Assembly: GCA_021234535.1 (NCBI GenBank)
Contig: CM037850.1
Coordinates: 3,286,001 to 3,350,000, forward strand
Direction of reading: 5' to 3'
Length of the DNA stretch: 64,000 nt
Source: Stichopus chloronotus
Lineage: Eukaryota; Echinodermata; Holothuroidea; Aspidochirotida; Stichopodidae
In this document: positions 1 through 10,986 of the stretch, in pieces
Position numbering within the stretch: the first letter of the stretch is position 1
Layout: each line of letters begins with the position of its first letter
Position numbers and translations under genes: made by a program
The notes under the pieces: generated by a model
The model's input: only the letters and a program-made list of their open reading frames with translations
What the model was told of the DNA's origin: nothing
Databases searched by the model: none

Positions 1-1013
1 TGCTGAGAGCCGCGGAATCAATTTACGACTACATACACACTATTTACAAAACGAAGGCTGTTGAAATGTACAAAAACTTAGAAAAAACACTTCTTTCTGA
101 AAGAGACTTCATGGATGACCTCAAAGTGCAGCCGCCGTGGGATATCCTCCGATTCTGTATGAAACAAACTTCTCGGATTGATTTAATATGGCAAAATAAT
201 CTTATGCACGGTATCATCGATGCGATTATACAATCGAAGATAAATAAGATACGGCACAGGCTTAGTGGGATGGTGGGTGTGAAGTACAAAGATGAAGTTA
301 ATCATCTGATGAAGGCAATTGATGAGACTGATTCTTGTACTCCAAGAATAGGTCCTCTTGACAAATGGCTGAAAAATTTATCTGATAAAGTTGACTGCCA
401 ACCTCTCCAAGATTTCAGCTCTTTATATGTTGTTGATGAATTCTCACAGGTAAGTAATCATTTGAAACAATTAATAAACGAACGTATGTTACTGTCGTTG
501 TCCCAAAACATGGAGATCTACATACCATTTTCTGAAGTATTACCCATGAATTTCAGTACATTTTGCCATCGCGCATGCCCATTGTGTGGGGTACAATGCG
601 ATAACCTCTTAATTCAGCACAGCGAACACTATTCATTCTTGCATCGTCCCAGAGGTTATAAAGGAGAAGTGTACCCTACGACAAAGAAACTTATCACTGA
701 GGATTGCTGCGCTTCCGTGGGATCGAAGACAGCAACCTTTTCTCACCACAATGAACAGATACTTTGTCATCAATATCAACGTATTTATCCTGATTGGCGG
801 ATAACGCCATCAACCACTAATTATGGACTGACATTTTGGCAATTTTCGATGGTCCGTCATAATGAGAAATTGGCGAGGATTTTCGAATGCCAGAAAGCAG
901 ATGTTCCATCATCATGGTACGATATTGATGAAAGAGCAGCAATGGAAAGCTTAGATCTTGATCAAGTGGCAAAAACAAAAGGACGGCACGCTGTGGCTTC
1001 AAGAAAGCTGTAA
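1..1013 (+). CDS. Interferon-induced very large GTPase (VLIG/GVIN)-like protein, C-terminal part
   Basis: The frame is open from the first base (first full codon at 3) to TAA at 1011-1013, giving 336 residues. The ATG at 66 is internal, because coding-like sequence continues upstream of it, so the gene is cut by the window edge. The end of the protein carries the pattern I know from the C-terminus of vertebrate VLIG/GVIN proteins: a CPLCG..C cysteine pair (about residues 192-199), HSEHYS then HRPRGYKG, a CC pair, YPDWRI (about 262-267), a tryptophan-containing WQF segment, and a final P..WY.ID..AA.ESL stretch. Vertebrate VLIGs are giant dynamin-superfamily GTPases induced by interferon and encoded mostly by one huge exon. 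The single uninterrupted exon here fits that. The GTPase domain lies outside the window, so activity cannot be judged. Assignment rests on remembered motif order, not on a search. A possible poly(A) signal AATAAA is at 1512-1517. Confidence 0.8.
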   Translation, partial: LRAAESIYDYIHTIYKTKAVEMYKNLEKTLLSERDFMDDLKVQPPWDILRFCMKQTSRIDLIWQNNLMHGIIDAIIQSKINKIRHRLSGMVGVKYKDEVNHLMKAIDETDSCTPRIGPLDKWLKNLSDKVDCQPLQDFSSLYVVDEFSQVSNHLKQLINERMLLSLSQNMEIYIPFSEVLPMNFSTFCHRACPLCGVQCDNLLIQHSEHYSFLHRPRGYKGEVYPTTKKLITEDCCASVGSKTATFSHHNEQILCHQYQRIYPDWRITPSTTNYGLTFWQFSMVRHNEKLARIFECQKADVPSSWYDIDERAAMESLDLDQVAKTKGRHAVASRKL

Positions 1014-2994
1014 ACGTTTATCTTCATTGATGTGTCAAACAAAACAAAACATTTCATATATTATAACATACAGTAACAACTGTTCGTCTCTAAAACATAA
1101 ATGGACAGGAAAATGGTTTGGTAAGTAGCCTACTAATTAAAATCATCAAACGAAACATACATCGATGATACATATTCGTGAGTCCATGACGTGTTTGTGC
1201 TAGTTCGTCTAGTATTTCAGCACATCTTACGAAGAAACCAAAACTAACGAGAATAACAGCTTACAGATAAATAGACTCCTAACATTGATTGAAACTTAAA
1301 CTACAGTTCTTGTTAAGAAATTGCAATCTTTGAAGGAGAAACCGAAAGATTTCAGGAGGCGTTCTAAAAACAATCCGAAAGAACTTTTACATGTTGTGAC
1401 ATACATATTAACTTAATCTTATATCAGTAATAATACTGTGGGTTGATAGCAGAAGTTGACTTAAAGTTTCCTTTCATCTGTGCCTGTAACGATCCAAAGA
1501 GCAGAATTTTAAATAAACTAAATTTTAACATGAATCACATAATTCCAACAACGTGGTGTAGGTCTTTCATAATTGTATTTCTGCCATTTCTTCGAGCAAT
1601 ATCGTAACAATCGTTAACTGTTGTGGGTAACTGGCGTTAGGAATGATGTATATCGTGTATGTATTTTTTAAAGCTGTTTAATGCACTTTTTAGTTTTATT
1701 TCCATTCAGTTCCAGATCTGATGTCTCCGTTGTGAAACCTATGAAAATTTCTTGATCGTTATCATAAAATTAGTACATCAATAAATATCGGTTCTAAGTT
1801 ATGGGTGTTACCGATGTGCATGAACTCTTTTTGAGTGTGGTTACGAGCATATACTTCAGATTTGTCATTATTCTGGAAAATATATTCAAAAGCTTCTGAG
1901 AATAAAATGAGTGAATTCTTTAGTTTATGCAAATTGCCGAATGATGAAGGAGACATTAATCAATACGTGCCAGTTTTAGATAAATAAATTCAACATCTGA
2001 ATTTTGCACATATGTTTGTTTGTATAACATTTATATGATAATATTCTGTTCCTCGAGATTATCGAATATTATGTTTATACCCTTAAACAAACTGTATCTG
2101 TGAAGAACATATGTGTGGATGAAGATACTTCGTTAAGCAGAACATATTCCATTTGTAAATTGATATCAGAGGTTAATAATGAAGTATAAGTTACTTCAAA
2201 GTAAACTGGAATTAAATTTGTTCTTTGATCTAAGCGATTATTATTTTGATAAAAAACACTGTTACTATAGAGTACCGTATCTATTGCTTCAATAACCCAT
2301 AGGCTCCGTTAATTTTCAATAATGTGGAGCTATTAGATGATATAATGTCCAGTTTCTAGTTAATATTATAACTGTTAATTTGAGACTGTTATATTGCAAT
2401 CAGTTACAAAATTGTATGCTCTAATGTCGTTTGCGCTTAGATAAGCCACCGAGCATTTTGAAGTAAAATACTAAGCTTTCACAGTGCTATTTACTTTTTA
2501 ATAACACGTCCTGTCTTTCATATTTTTAATTCATTACTTCTTTTATATTTTTCCGTATTAAATGAATAAAAAGAATGAGTTTTTGTGTCAAAATGAACAC
2601 AGCTATATCACTGTTCTTTTAAATGATCAACATCTATTCATAAGGCCAGCTACACTACAAAAATATTTCAAAAGTTTTGTTTTATCTAAACCATGAGGAA
2701 AGATTTATATTTGCATTTTGTCTTGAAAGGGCAAATGTTGATACTTCTGTTTTGATACCAGATATGTTAACACAATTCCAGACGTCAATCATCCTTCTAT
2801 CTCGAGAGTTGCTTTAAAATATTACCTTCATATGGATGCAACTTTTACGAGATAAAATTCTGGCGAAATATAATATATTTAATAATGTCATAGAAAGGCT
2901 CCTAAATAATTGCAGTTTCGTCTCATATTTCCAAAAAATATTTTCGATTTTCTATACAATCCGTAGCTAGATTGACAGTCAGAAGTGTAGAACA

Positions 2995-2998
<4 letters not shown>
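1014..2998. other. AT-rich non-coding stretch downstream of the VLIG-like gene
   Basis: No ORF with protein-like composition is seen on either strand. The first 500 bases are probably the 3' UTR of the gene that ends at 1013, since an AATAAA occurs at 1512-1517. Nothing else is recognisable. Confidence 0.5.

Positions 2999-2999
<1 letters not shown>

Positions 3000-3082
<83 letters not shown>
3000..3082. repeat. (TA)n dinucleotide microsatellite
   Basis: About 40 uninterrupted TA units lie between ordinary sequences. The run yields spurious Tyr-Ile ORFs on both strands, which are not genes. Confidence 0.98.
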
Positions 3083-3084
<2 letters not shown>

Positions 3085-3184
3085 AAAACCCTTTACACGA
3101 GGATTCATTTTAATTTCGGACAATAAAGTACCGTTGAACACATGGTTTAACACTAAGTTAATAAGGTAGTTTTCTTACGAGGCA

Positions 3185-3251
3185 AAAATATACATATATC
3201 TATATATATCTATATATATCTATATATATATCTATATATATATCTATATAT

Positions 3252-3282
<31 letters not shown>

Positions 3283-3884
3283 TATCTGTCTATCTGTCTA
3301 TCTGTCTATCTGTCTATCTGTCTATCTGTCTATCTGTCTATCTGTCTATCTGTCTATCTGTCTATCTGTCTATCTGTCTATCTGTCTATCTGTCTATCTG
3401 TCTATCTGTCTATCTGTCAATCTGTCTATCTGTCTATCTGTCTATCTGTCTATCTGTCTATCTGTCTATCTGTCTATCTGTCTATCTGTCTATCTGTCTA
3501 TCTGTCTATCTGTCTATCTGTCTATCTTGTCTATCTGTCTTATCTGTCTATCTGTCTATCTGTCATCTGTCTATCTGTCTATCTGTCTATCGTGTCTCTC
3601 TGTCTATCTTGTCTATCTGTCTATCTGTTCTATCTGTCTATCTGTCTATCTGTCCTAATCTGTCTTATCTGTCTATCTGTCTATCTGTCTATCTGGCTAT
3701 CTTGTCTATCTGTCCATCTGTCTATCTGTCTATCTGTCTATCTGTCTTACTGTCTATCTGTCTATCTGTCTATCTGTCTATTACTGTCTATCTGATCTTC
3801 TCGTCTATCTGTCTATCTGTCTATCTATCTATCTATCTCTCTATCTATCTATCTATCTATCTATATATATATATATATATATAG
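3185..3884. repeat. Compound microsatellite: TATATC, then TCTGTCTA, then CTAT, then TA
   Basis: Four simple motifs follow one another: interrupted TATATC units to about 3285, then about 500 bases of the octamer TCTGTCTA (alternating CTGT and CTAT tetramers), then pure CTAT units from about 3820, then TA units to about 3882. The octamer block is nearly perfect to about 3525. Beyond that it has single-base insertions and deletions about every 10-40 bases. Ser-Leu-rich ORFs in it are artefacts. Confidence 0.97.
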
Positions 3885-3908
3885 TTGGTCACATTTTCGG
3901 ATTAACTA

Positions 3909-4320
3909 TTCAAAGTATCAAATTTGATGAGAAAAGTCAAAATATGTTTGCTAAAACGTCAACTTTCGACATTACAAAGGTCAAACTTTAATTCGCTCTG
4001 AAAGAGAAGTCGAATTCCAGCTTAGTAAGAGGCAAGGAGTCGATCTTTTGACTTTTCCTCTTAAAAGTCCCAATTTTGAATTTAAAACAAATTCGACTTT
4101 TTGAAGTTAGTCGGTGAATTTTGACTAAGAAAGTCCAAAGTTACATGTTGAGTTCAGCAGTTCAAAGTATCAAATTTGTTGAGTCAAGCAAGTCAAAAAT
4201 TTTATGTTTTTAAGTTATATTTCGACATTACAAAAGTCAAACTTTTGATTCTTTCATAAACAGAGATCGAATTCCGACAGGGAGTCGAGACTTGACTTGA
4301 ACAAAAAAAATGGGACATTT
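3909..4320. repeat. Diverged direct repeat, about 250-bp unit, two copies
   Basis: The 18-base string TTCAAAGTATCAAATTTG occurs at 3909 and again at 4161. TTCGACATTACAAA, followed by a GTCAAACTTT match, occurs at 3965 and at 4221. Order and spacing agree (offset 252-256), so the segment is a tandem duplication of an about 250-bp unit directly next to the compound microsatellite. It is possibly part of a dispersed repeat. No coding potential was seen. Confidence 0.75.
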
Positions 4321-7240
4321 TTTCCCTTAAAAAAGTGGAACTTGTTCCCCAAATAGTTCAACGTTTTATATTTGTCTTATTGTAAAGTAATCCAGACTCC
4401 ATTAATCGTATAGCGCCATATGGGCAAGAAAATACATCAGAAAAAATCCTAAAATCGTTCATACTAGAAGAAGCGATAGATACATCAGGCAGGCATGAAT
4501 CAGTTCTAAAAACATAGTTTCCTGGATACTGCAGTGTCATATGCACGTAAATGGTAAAACCTGGCATAGCGTATCATTACTAATCAAGACGTACACAATT
4601 TATTATACAATTTATATATTGAGACATATCATTTGTTTATTCGATCAACGTTCGGTCTATTCTACTATAAAGACTGAATTCGGAACAAATTCGACGATTA
4701 ATTACTAACTTCTGTTAAAGCGGAGATGATCAATTCAGTGAGTAGTATGTTCTCAGTCAGATGGTTACGAGAAGAATAATTAATCACAGTATGTACACAT
4801 TTTTAACGTATGTATAACATGTATAAATATCTGACTTGTATAAAGATGTAGGTCAGAAGTAAAATAAATTCAAGTCGAAGCAAATACGAAGTTCCCACAA
4901 ATATGATTTTTTTTTCATTCACTCGCAGGTCGCAATGTTATTGTGAAACTGCACACAATGGAAAGGATTCATGAAGTCCCACATGCACCTTAGCGATTTT
5001 GATATGGCGAGCTCAAGGTAGAAAACAATGTGCGGTATACAAGGCTTGCCAAAAAAGAAAAGAAAAAAAAAGAAAACGAAAGTATCACTAATTTGTAAAT
5101 CATTCTGGCAGTGTATTTGGACTTAAGTACCCAGAAAACAACATACACACATCTTAATCCGTGACCGAGCCTAGCAGATTGTAACAAAATTTAAAAACAA
5201 GTGCAGCTTTTCTAAATGTACCTAACTTTGCAATATATTTCAAGTAATTTTGCAGATGCCAGTGGTACGCTATACTTTGTAAAATATGATGAGCTTACAC
5301 AGAAACTGCAGGAAGTTAGAAGTAATTCTTTGAAGAAAAAAAAAAACCCTCGAAATTAACGCCAGTACGGTCGTGACTGTTTGTGAATAAATGCATATTT
5401 AAGTGTAGGTTGACATTGAAAACAGCCACTATACGGGGTTCCTCTTTAAGAAGTCGTAAAACTCAGCATGCTAGGTAGTATCGATACAACCTTAAGTTTT
5501 AGTTTCGTTTTCTGGGAATCTGACACTGGAGCTGCTGTGCCCATAGGTACTAGGCTCATATATGATACATTTAGACATCCTGCCTAAGAAGTCAAAGGAA
5601 AAAGTACATTGCATCTCTCTTCAAACATATTTAATATGTAATTAACATGCGTCAAGCGTTGGCTCATGAATATACGATTCATAGAATTTAATTTTAAATT
5701 GTACGCGTGTGTGCAGTACCATGTAAATATATTCTTGGTACCGCATATCACGCGTTTAGAGGCTATTGCGCATCCTATTATATATATAAGCTCGATTTCC
5801 CAAAACAATATCCACTCAAATGTGCTTAGCTATCTATGCAACTGTTATTGGACGGTGGCCAAATGGTGGTAATTGGTGCCTTCTGATCGGAGCCTTACTT
5901 GAAAGATTTCCTTGCATTACCACGAGCTTGATTATGTTGTTGAAAAGTATTGAACATAATCCCTCTTATGGGAATGTTATGTCACGTGCTCTGTATACGC
6001 AGTCGTTGCGTAAATAATACTGATCTTAGTCATATACCTGTGTCCATTAGTGGAGCCGTCATGAATAGAATAATATGTCATAATGGAACAGATCCTACGA
6101 TGACTTCAACAGGTGCAATCGATTATCTACAGTAATCATTACTAATCTAATTTGTTTTTCTCCCGTATTGTCTTTACCATTGTCTTTTGTCTTAACCATT
6201 GCCTTTAACATTTCTTACATTCACGTCAGAATGGCAAACAAACAAACCGCGTGCGATCATCACGTGATAACATACAAACCCGCCCATCGAATTCATCCTT
6301 TCGACCTGCTCGATGACCTCAATATCTATTTTGTTTTTGAATTCATGCAAGCACCACAATTCTTGGACCTTTTCACTTCCAAACTACTTGTTGATTACTG
6401 GTATTTATTTCTCTTTAATTCGACTGGTCTGTTATCAATGATTGAATTAATTACGAAAACAACATGATATTATAGACAAACTTTTCATTGCTATAAATGC
6501 GAATGCGAGCAATATATTATTTAAAGAAAATAATATAAATAATAAATATATTCTTACAAGTGTAAAGAAAACCAACTACATAGCGTATTGCATAAAACAT
6601 TTAAACGCCTTTTCAAAGTGCACGTCAACTTTGTAAATGGGAAAACCTGTCTAAATGCGAAACTACATAAACGACTTATCTTTGGATTTCATGAATTATA
6701 AATTATGAATGAGATCAGTACTAGACCTATTCTTTTTATAAATGTACGTGTGATCGTCTCTGTCAAGTACGTTGAACTACACCAACTACAACGAAACGTT
6801 GTTGGCTGAATACTGCAAGTAAACCGTCCTACATTACATAACCCACAATCTTCCTTTCCAATTTAAACTTTTGCACAGTTCAATGCAATTGCATTTTTTG
6901 AAGTAGCCATTGTATTTGCAATTTCAATTTGTACACCAGCCATAAACATATAAAGGACAGTGATTTTGTTCATGTTAACTGCAACTTCATGTCTACCATG
7001 ACAACAATATTTTCTTGAAAAGTTCTTTATCAAGCATCTTCCTATAACGGCATGTGCAGTAAATCAAAGTCGGTGCTGGCTGAGAACTCCATGAAAATTT
7101 GTGTAGCAATTTGTCTATTCCATCGAGAAAAGGTCTGCAATTACATAACGTGGTGTATTGTGACAATAATGTTATATTCTGCGAAATATGAATGTGTGGA
7201 CAAGGGCCTTATTTGGAGCAGGAAATTCTCGTTCAAGATG
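4321..7240. other. Intergenic, no gene recognised
   Basis: Only short ORFs with no recognisable or protein-like sequence are present on both strands. Composition is AT-rich with occasional poly(A) runs, for example near 5040-5080 and 5335. Confidence 0.5.
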
Positions 7241-7345
7241 GAGTGATTGCCGCATTGTTCACCTCCGTACGCATCCTTGTTTCACGTGTGACGTAGCAAA
7301 CACGCGCACGCGAACGGAAACTTCGTGTTCGTTGCGCTAACTGTA
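7241..7345. promoter_or_regulatory. CpG-dense patch with CACGTG and TGACGT motifs
   Basis: This about 100-base patch has about a dozen CpGs, far above its surroundings. It contains TTCACGTGTGACGTAG, which joins an E-box (CACGTG) to a CRE-like TGACGT half. No gene start can be tied to it, so a regulatory role is only inferred from composition and motifs. Confidence 0.25.
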
Positions 7346-7607
7346 AGAAGGGTATGATAGGTCTGTTCGAAACCGTCCCATAACAACACAAACCTGGAGA
7401 AACAAAAGGTGCTTGTACCTGCAGAGTCGAGAGCCTAACATACACCTAATGACGAAAACTTGTAAACAAACAAAAAAACAGTTTCACTGAAAACGTTGCC
7501 AGTTTTTAAGTTTTTCTTCCCCCAAACGCGGAAAAATTGTGTTGCTGTTTGCTACATAAACCTTACTTAAGAACTAATCTTTCATGGGAATGAGGTGAAA
7601 ATTTGGG

Positions 7608-7982
7608 GGTAGTAAATTTTGGACGGTTGAACAATATACGTAAAGAAACGACGCAGAACCAAAATGATTTTTGTGGGGGAAATCCCTGGTAAACATGACC
7701 TTGTTTCTTGCGTCCATATTGAAACAAATTTAACCCTTCAGCTGAAAATGACGTTGTACTTTGAAATAGTACAATTTATGATTTTAAGAAGTAATATGAC
7801 AGCATGTAGTTTCTTAGGACCATAAAACATTGGTGGTTAGGAGGTTGAACACTGTGTAACGGAAAGAAGCGACACAGAATCCGATTGATTTCTCTTAGGG
7901 AAACTTCCTAGGAAACATGATCTTGGGGAAACAGATTCAACTTTATAAGTGAAAATAACGTACTTTTAATTAGTAAATTTGC
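7608..7982. repeat. Diverged direct repeat, about 218-bp period, two copies
   Basis: GGTTGAACA at 7625 is followed by AAAGAAACGACGCAGAA, then GGGAAAT and GGTAAACATGA. The same order recurs from 7843: GGTTGAACA, GAAAGAAGCGACACAGAA, GGGAAACTTCC, AGGAAACATGA. Copy 2 ends in TTAGTAAATTT, which matches the GTAGTAAATTTT at the start of copy 1. The divergence indicates an old tandem duplication. Confidence 0.7.
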
Positions 7983-10744
7983 AGTACTGTTCAATTGTAA
8001 TACGATATAATAGGTCTTGATGAAACTGGTCTAACATGAGCAAGAATGACAAACTGCAGAAAATTGAATTGGACTGCTATTCCTTTACAGACGTTCTTCT
8101 GTTTCTTCATGTGGAAAGACTTCAAGACCTTACATGTCTCTCTACCCACTTGACTTTCATTAAAAAGTAGAAATGAACTGAGGAAATTTAAGATAATGAA
8201 AAAAAATCTTGTAGAATGAGCCAAGGGAACATAAATTTGGAAATTTGGAAACTTTGTTTTTAGTCTTGGTCCTTAAGTCCTATTACCATGGAGAAATTTT
8301 TGTCTATTCAGTGACTATTTTCCCCAAATGGAAGCTCTTTCAGTCCTCTGCCCATATTCCCTCTACTCCGTTATACACCCACCCATGAAAATAGATATGA
8401 ATAACGTCAATGTCATCGACCCTGTAGTATAGTACCAACACTGAAACTCTACATAACAATAGAATCATCCGCGGTTTATATTATGTATTTACAAATGGTG
8501 GAACCATATTTGTTCTTTTCCAATATCCAGAAAATATGGAAATTTTCCAAGAAATACACAAATAAACAACATTAAAGTGAATAAAGCACCACAGAAATTC
8601 TTAACCAAAATATCGTACATTTGTATTAAGTGTCACTGTGTATCCTGAAACGTTGTTTACCTTTTATATCTTGGATCTCGCGGAAATAAGATGGTGAGGT
8701 TTTTGAGCAAATCATGCTCATGAATATTTATCACAACTCTGACGCGAGGCACTGACGTTAATATAGACCACTGACAGGCGCACAAGCGGATGTTACGTTG
8801 AATGGAAATTTCAAAGGGATAAGAAATAAAGGGAAAGCACAAAGGACGGCCAAGTCGAAGGATGACATTTCGTTGTCACTCCATCTGTGGTAATTTCATT
8901 TTGTTTGAACATTATGTAAATCCAATTGAAAAAAGTGTAAGTGATGTACACACACCTTAAAATAGCTAAAGAAAATACTACTAACTAAGAAAACGAAAAG
9001 AATGAACACCTCTTATACATGATGAAAAAATTGAAAAAGCTTGAGATAGATAAGCTAAGATACTATAATTAACTCTACTAAACATAAGTTGCTGTGACAC
9101 ATGTTAAAGGATTACTAATTACAAAGAATCGATCTCTCTTTTTTTTAAAGGAGGTGGATAGGAGAAGTTGCCAGATGATGGGTGCTTACTGTAGTCTATC
9201 CTTTTAATGTCAAGTAAACTATTCAAATTCGTCCCAAAATGCTTGTCGCAAGGAGACATGAAACGACATAAAACACACCAAATCGACAGAGGCTCATATA
9301 GTACGTATTTGATGATTTGTTCTAAGAGTTGGACACGCACTAAAAATATCTCTAACAGCGTTTTCTTCCATCTGCAAGGATTCATTCCCAACAATCCGTT
9401 CACATCCTCAAGGCGATGCTTGTTTGTATCTCATTTGCAAAATATACTGTTCAACAAAAATGGTATTGTTAAGTATCCTTACAGCTATTCAATACAATTT
9501 AATGCAATTTAATGCATCCTGGTCACATTTATTCTTGTATGACTCAAGTATCAACTCATATCTTCTGTAATACAATCTCACAAAGACGGATCATTTTGCT
9601 ATGCCTTTATATACCTGTATCAAAGTTGCCAGGGATTTTGTTGTCACAAGGTATCTTACACTGGGAAAATAGCATGAGGAATAGCTTTATCAAAGGCTGT
9701 CGTTCTGTTGCTTTTCAACATACGTGTTAACATCACCAAGGGCATAGTTTTATGCTGATATTGTGCACATGAAGCGTACTTCATGTATTGAATACCTATC
9801 ATTGTAACATGTAATTGTATTTTAGCGTGCAGAAGAGCTTTTAACTATCACTTACCGTGTTTTAAATGGTTTAGTCACACGTTAATTGTGTGGCTATAAT
9901 TTTCACTTTAAACCTCACACCACTATCTTGTTTATAACTCGAGACATTTCTAAGTGGATAAAAAGCGCTCTGGTCAAGAAATATTTCCAAAACGTGTTTC
10001 GATGAATTTGAGGATAGTGTTTAACCTTGAAATTTGAAATTTGACAGCAAGGAAAAATTAGATTGATATATACAATCGCGGAGTGAACTTAAAATGATGT
10101 GAAAATCATGGTGACAGAGGAAATACCGTAAGGTTTCTTATAACCCATAGAGGGCATAAAGAAATTCATTAGACATTGACTTAGTTGACCTACTATGACA
10201 ACACCGATTTCCCTTGAATTACAGAACATGTTATTGACATACACCTTTTAGCTGCAAAGAGAAAGAAAACGTGACAAATTTTATGACATTTGACATGTCA
10301 TTCTTAAGTTCTATAGAAGATTCGTCGTTCTACAATAAATCAACCTACTTGTCAAATATGGCAAAGAGATGAACGTTTGTAACGGGAGAGTTAGCTTCAA
10401 AATTTCGAATCATAATCCCATGAAAATCTGCCAGTTAATTTATTTTACCCAATGGCCAGAGGTACCGGGGAAAGCATTGCATGTTTAAACTTTTTCTCAC
10501 TTTTTTCCAAATAAATAATTTACATTTTGCATATGTGCCTAAATAGTTTCCATGCACTGGGTACGTTAAGCTAATCACACTACTATTTTTATGTACTGAG
10601 CTTCCTGCGAGGTCAAATCAAAACGTTGCAAATGTAGAATAGATATCAACAACATAAATGTCTTTTCCGTCACGGAAAATACTAGGAATTGCAAAAAATA
10701 AAAAATAAAAAAATGAAACTGCTTTAAAACGTGCAGATAAAGCG
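7983..10744. other. Intergenic, no gene recognised
   Basis: Overlapping ORFs on both strands near 9119-9512 have no recognisable sequence and appear to be chance openings. No RNA gene or repeat was identified. Confidence 0.45.
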
Positions 10745-10750
10745 TTTATT
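10745..10750 (-). terminator. Poly(A) signal AATAAA for the frameshifted SLC5-like gene
   Basis: AATAAA on the minus strand lies about 237 bases past the TGA stop at 10987-10989. The intact paralogue has its AATAAA at almost the same distance from its stop, which supports both sites. Confidence 0.6.
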
Positions 10751-10986
10751 TATCAAAGACAGTTGACTTGCAGAAACACAAGAGACTTGTTAGAGAAATT
10801 CCATTATCAGTTATGTCGCTTAAGCTACATGTATATGTTCATGTCATGTAACATTACATCTCTGCTATAGAGAGAAAGTGAATATCTCCTCTTATTGGGC
10901 GTTTTCAGGTTTTCTTTGTTGTAAACCTGGCTCTCTTGGTCATAGTCTTGTATGGAAATTAAACGTATGAAATCTAAGTCATTTTT

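Noticed and set aside
2888..3169. Long Tyr-Ile repeat ORFs on both strands
   Set aside because: They are translations of the (TA)n microsatellite, open in several frames at once, with no flanking coding signal.
3592..3884. Ser-Leu-rich hydrophobic ORFs that look like a membrane protein
   Set aside because: Translation of the TCTGTCTA microsatellite; the composition is fully explained by the repeat.
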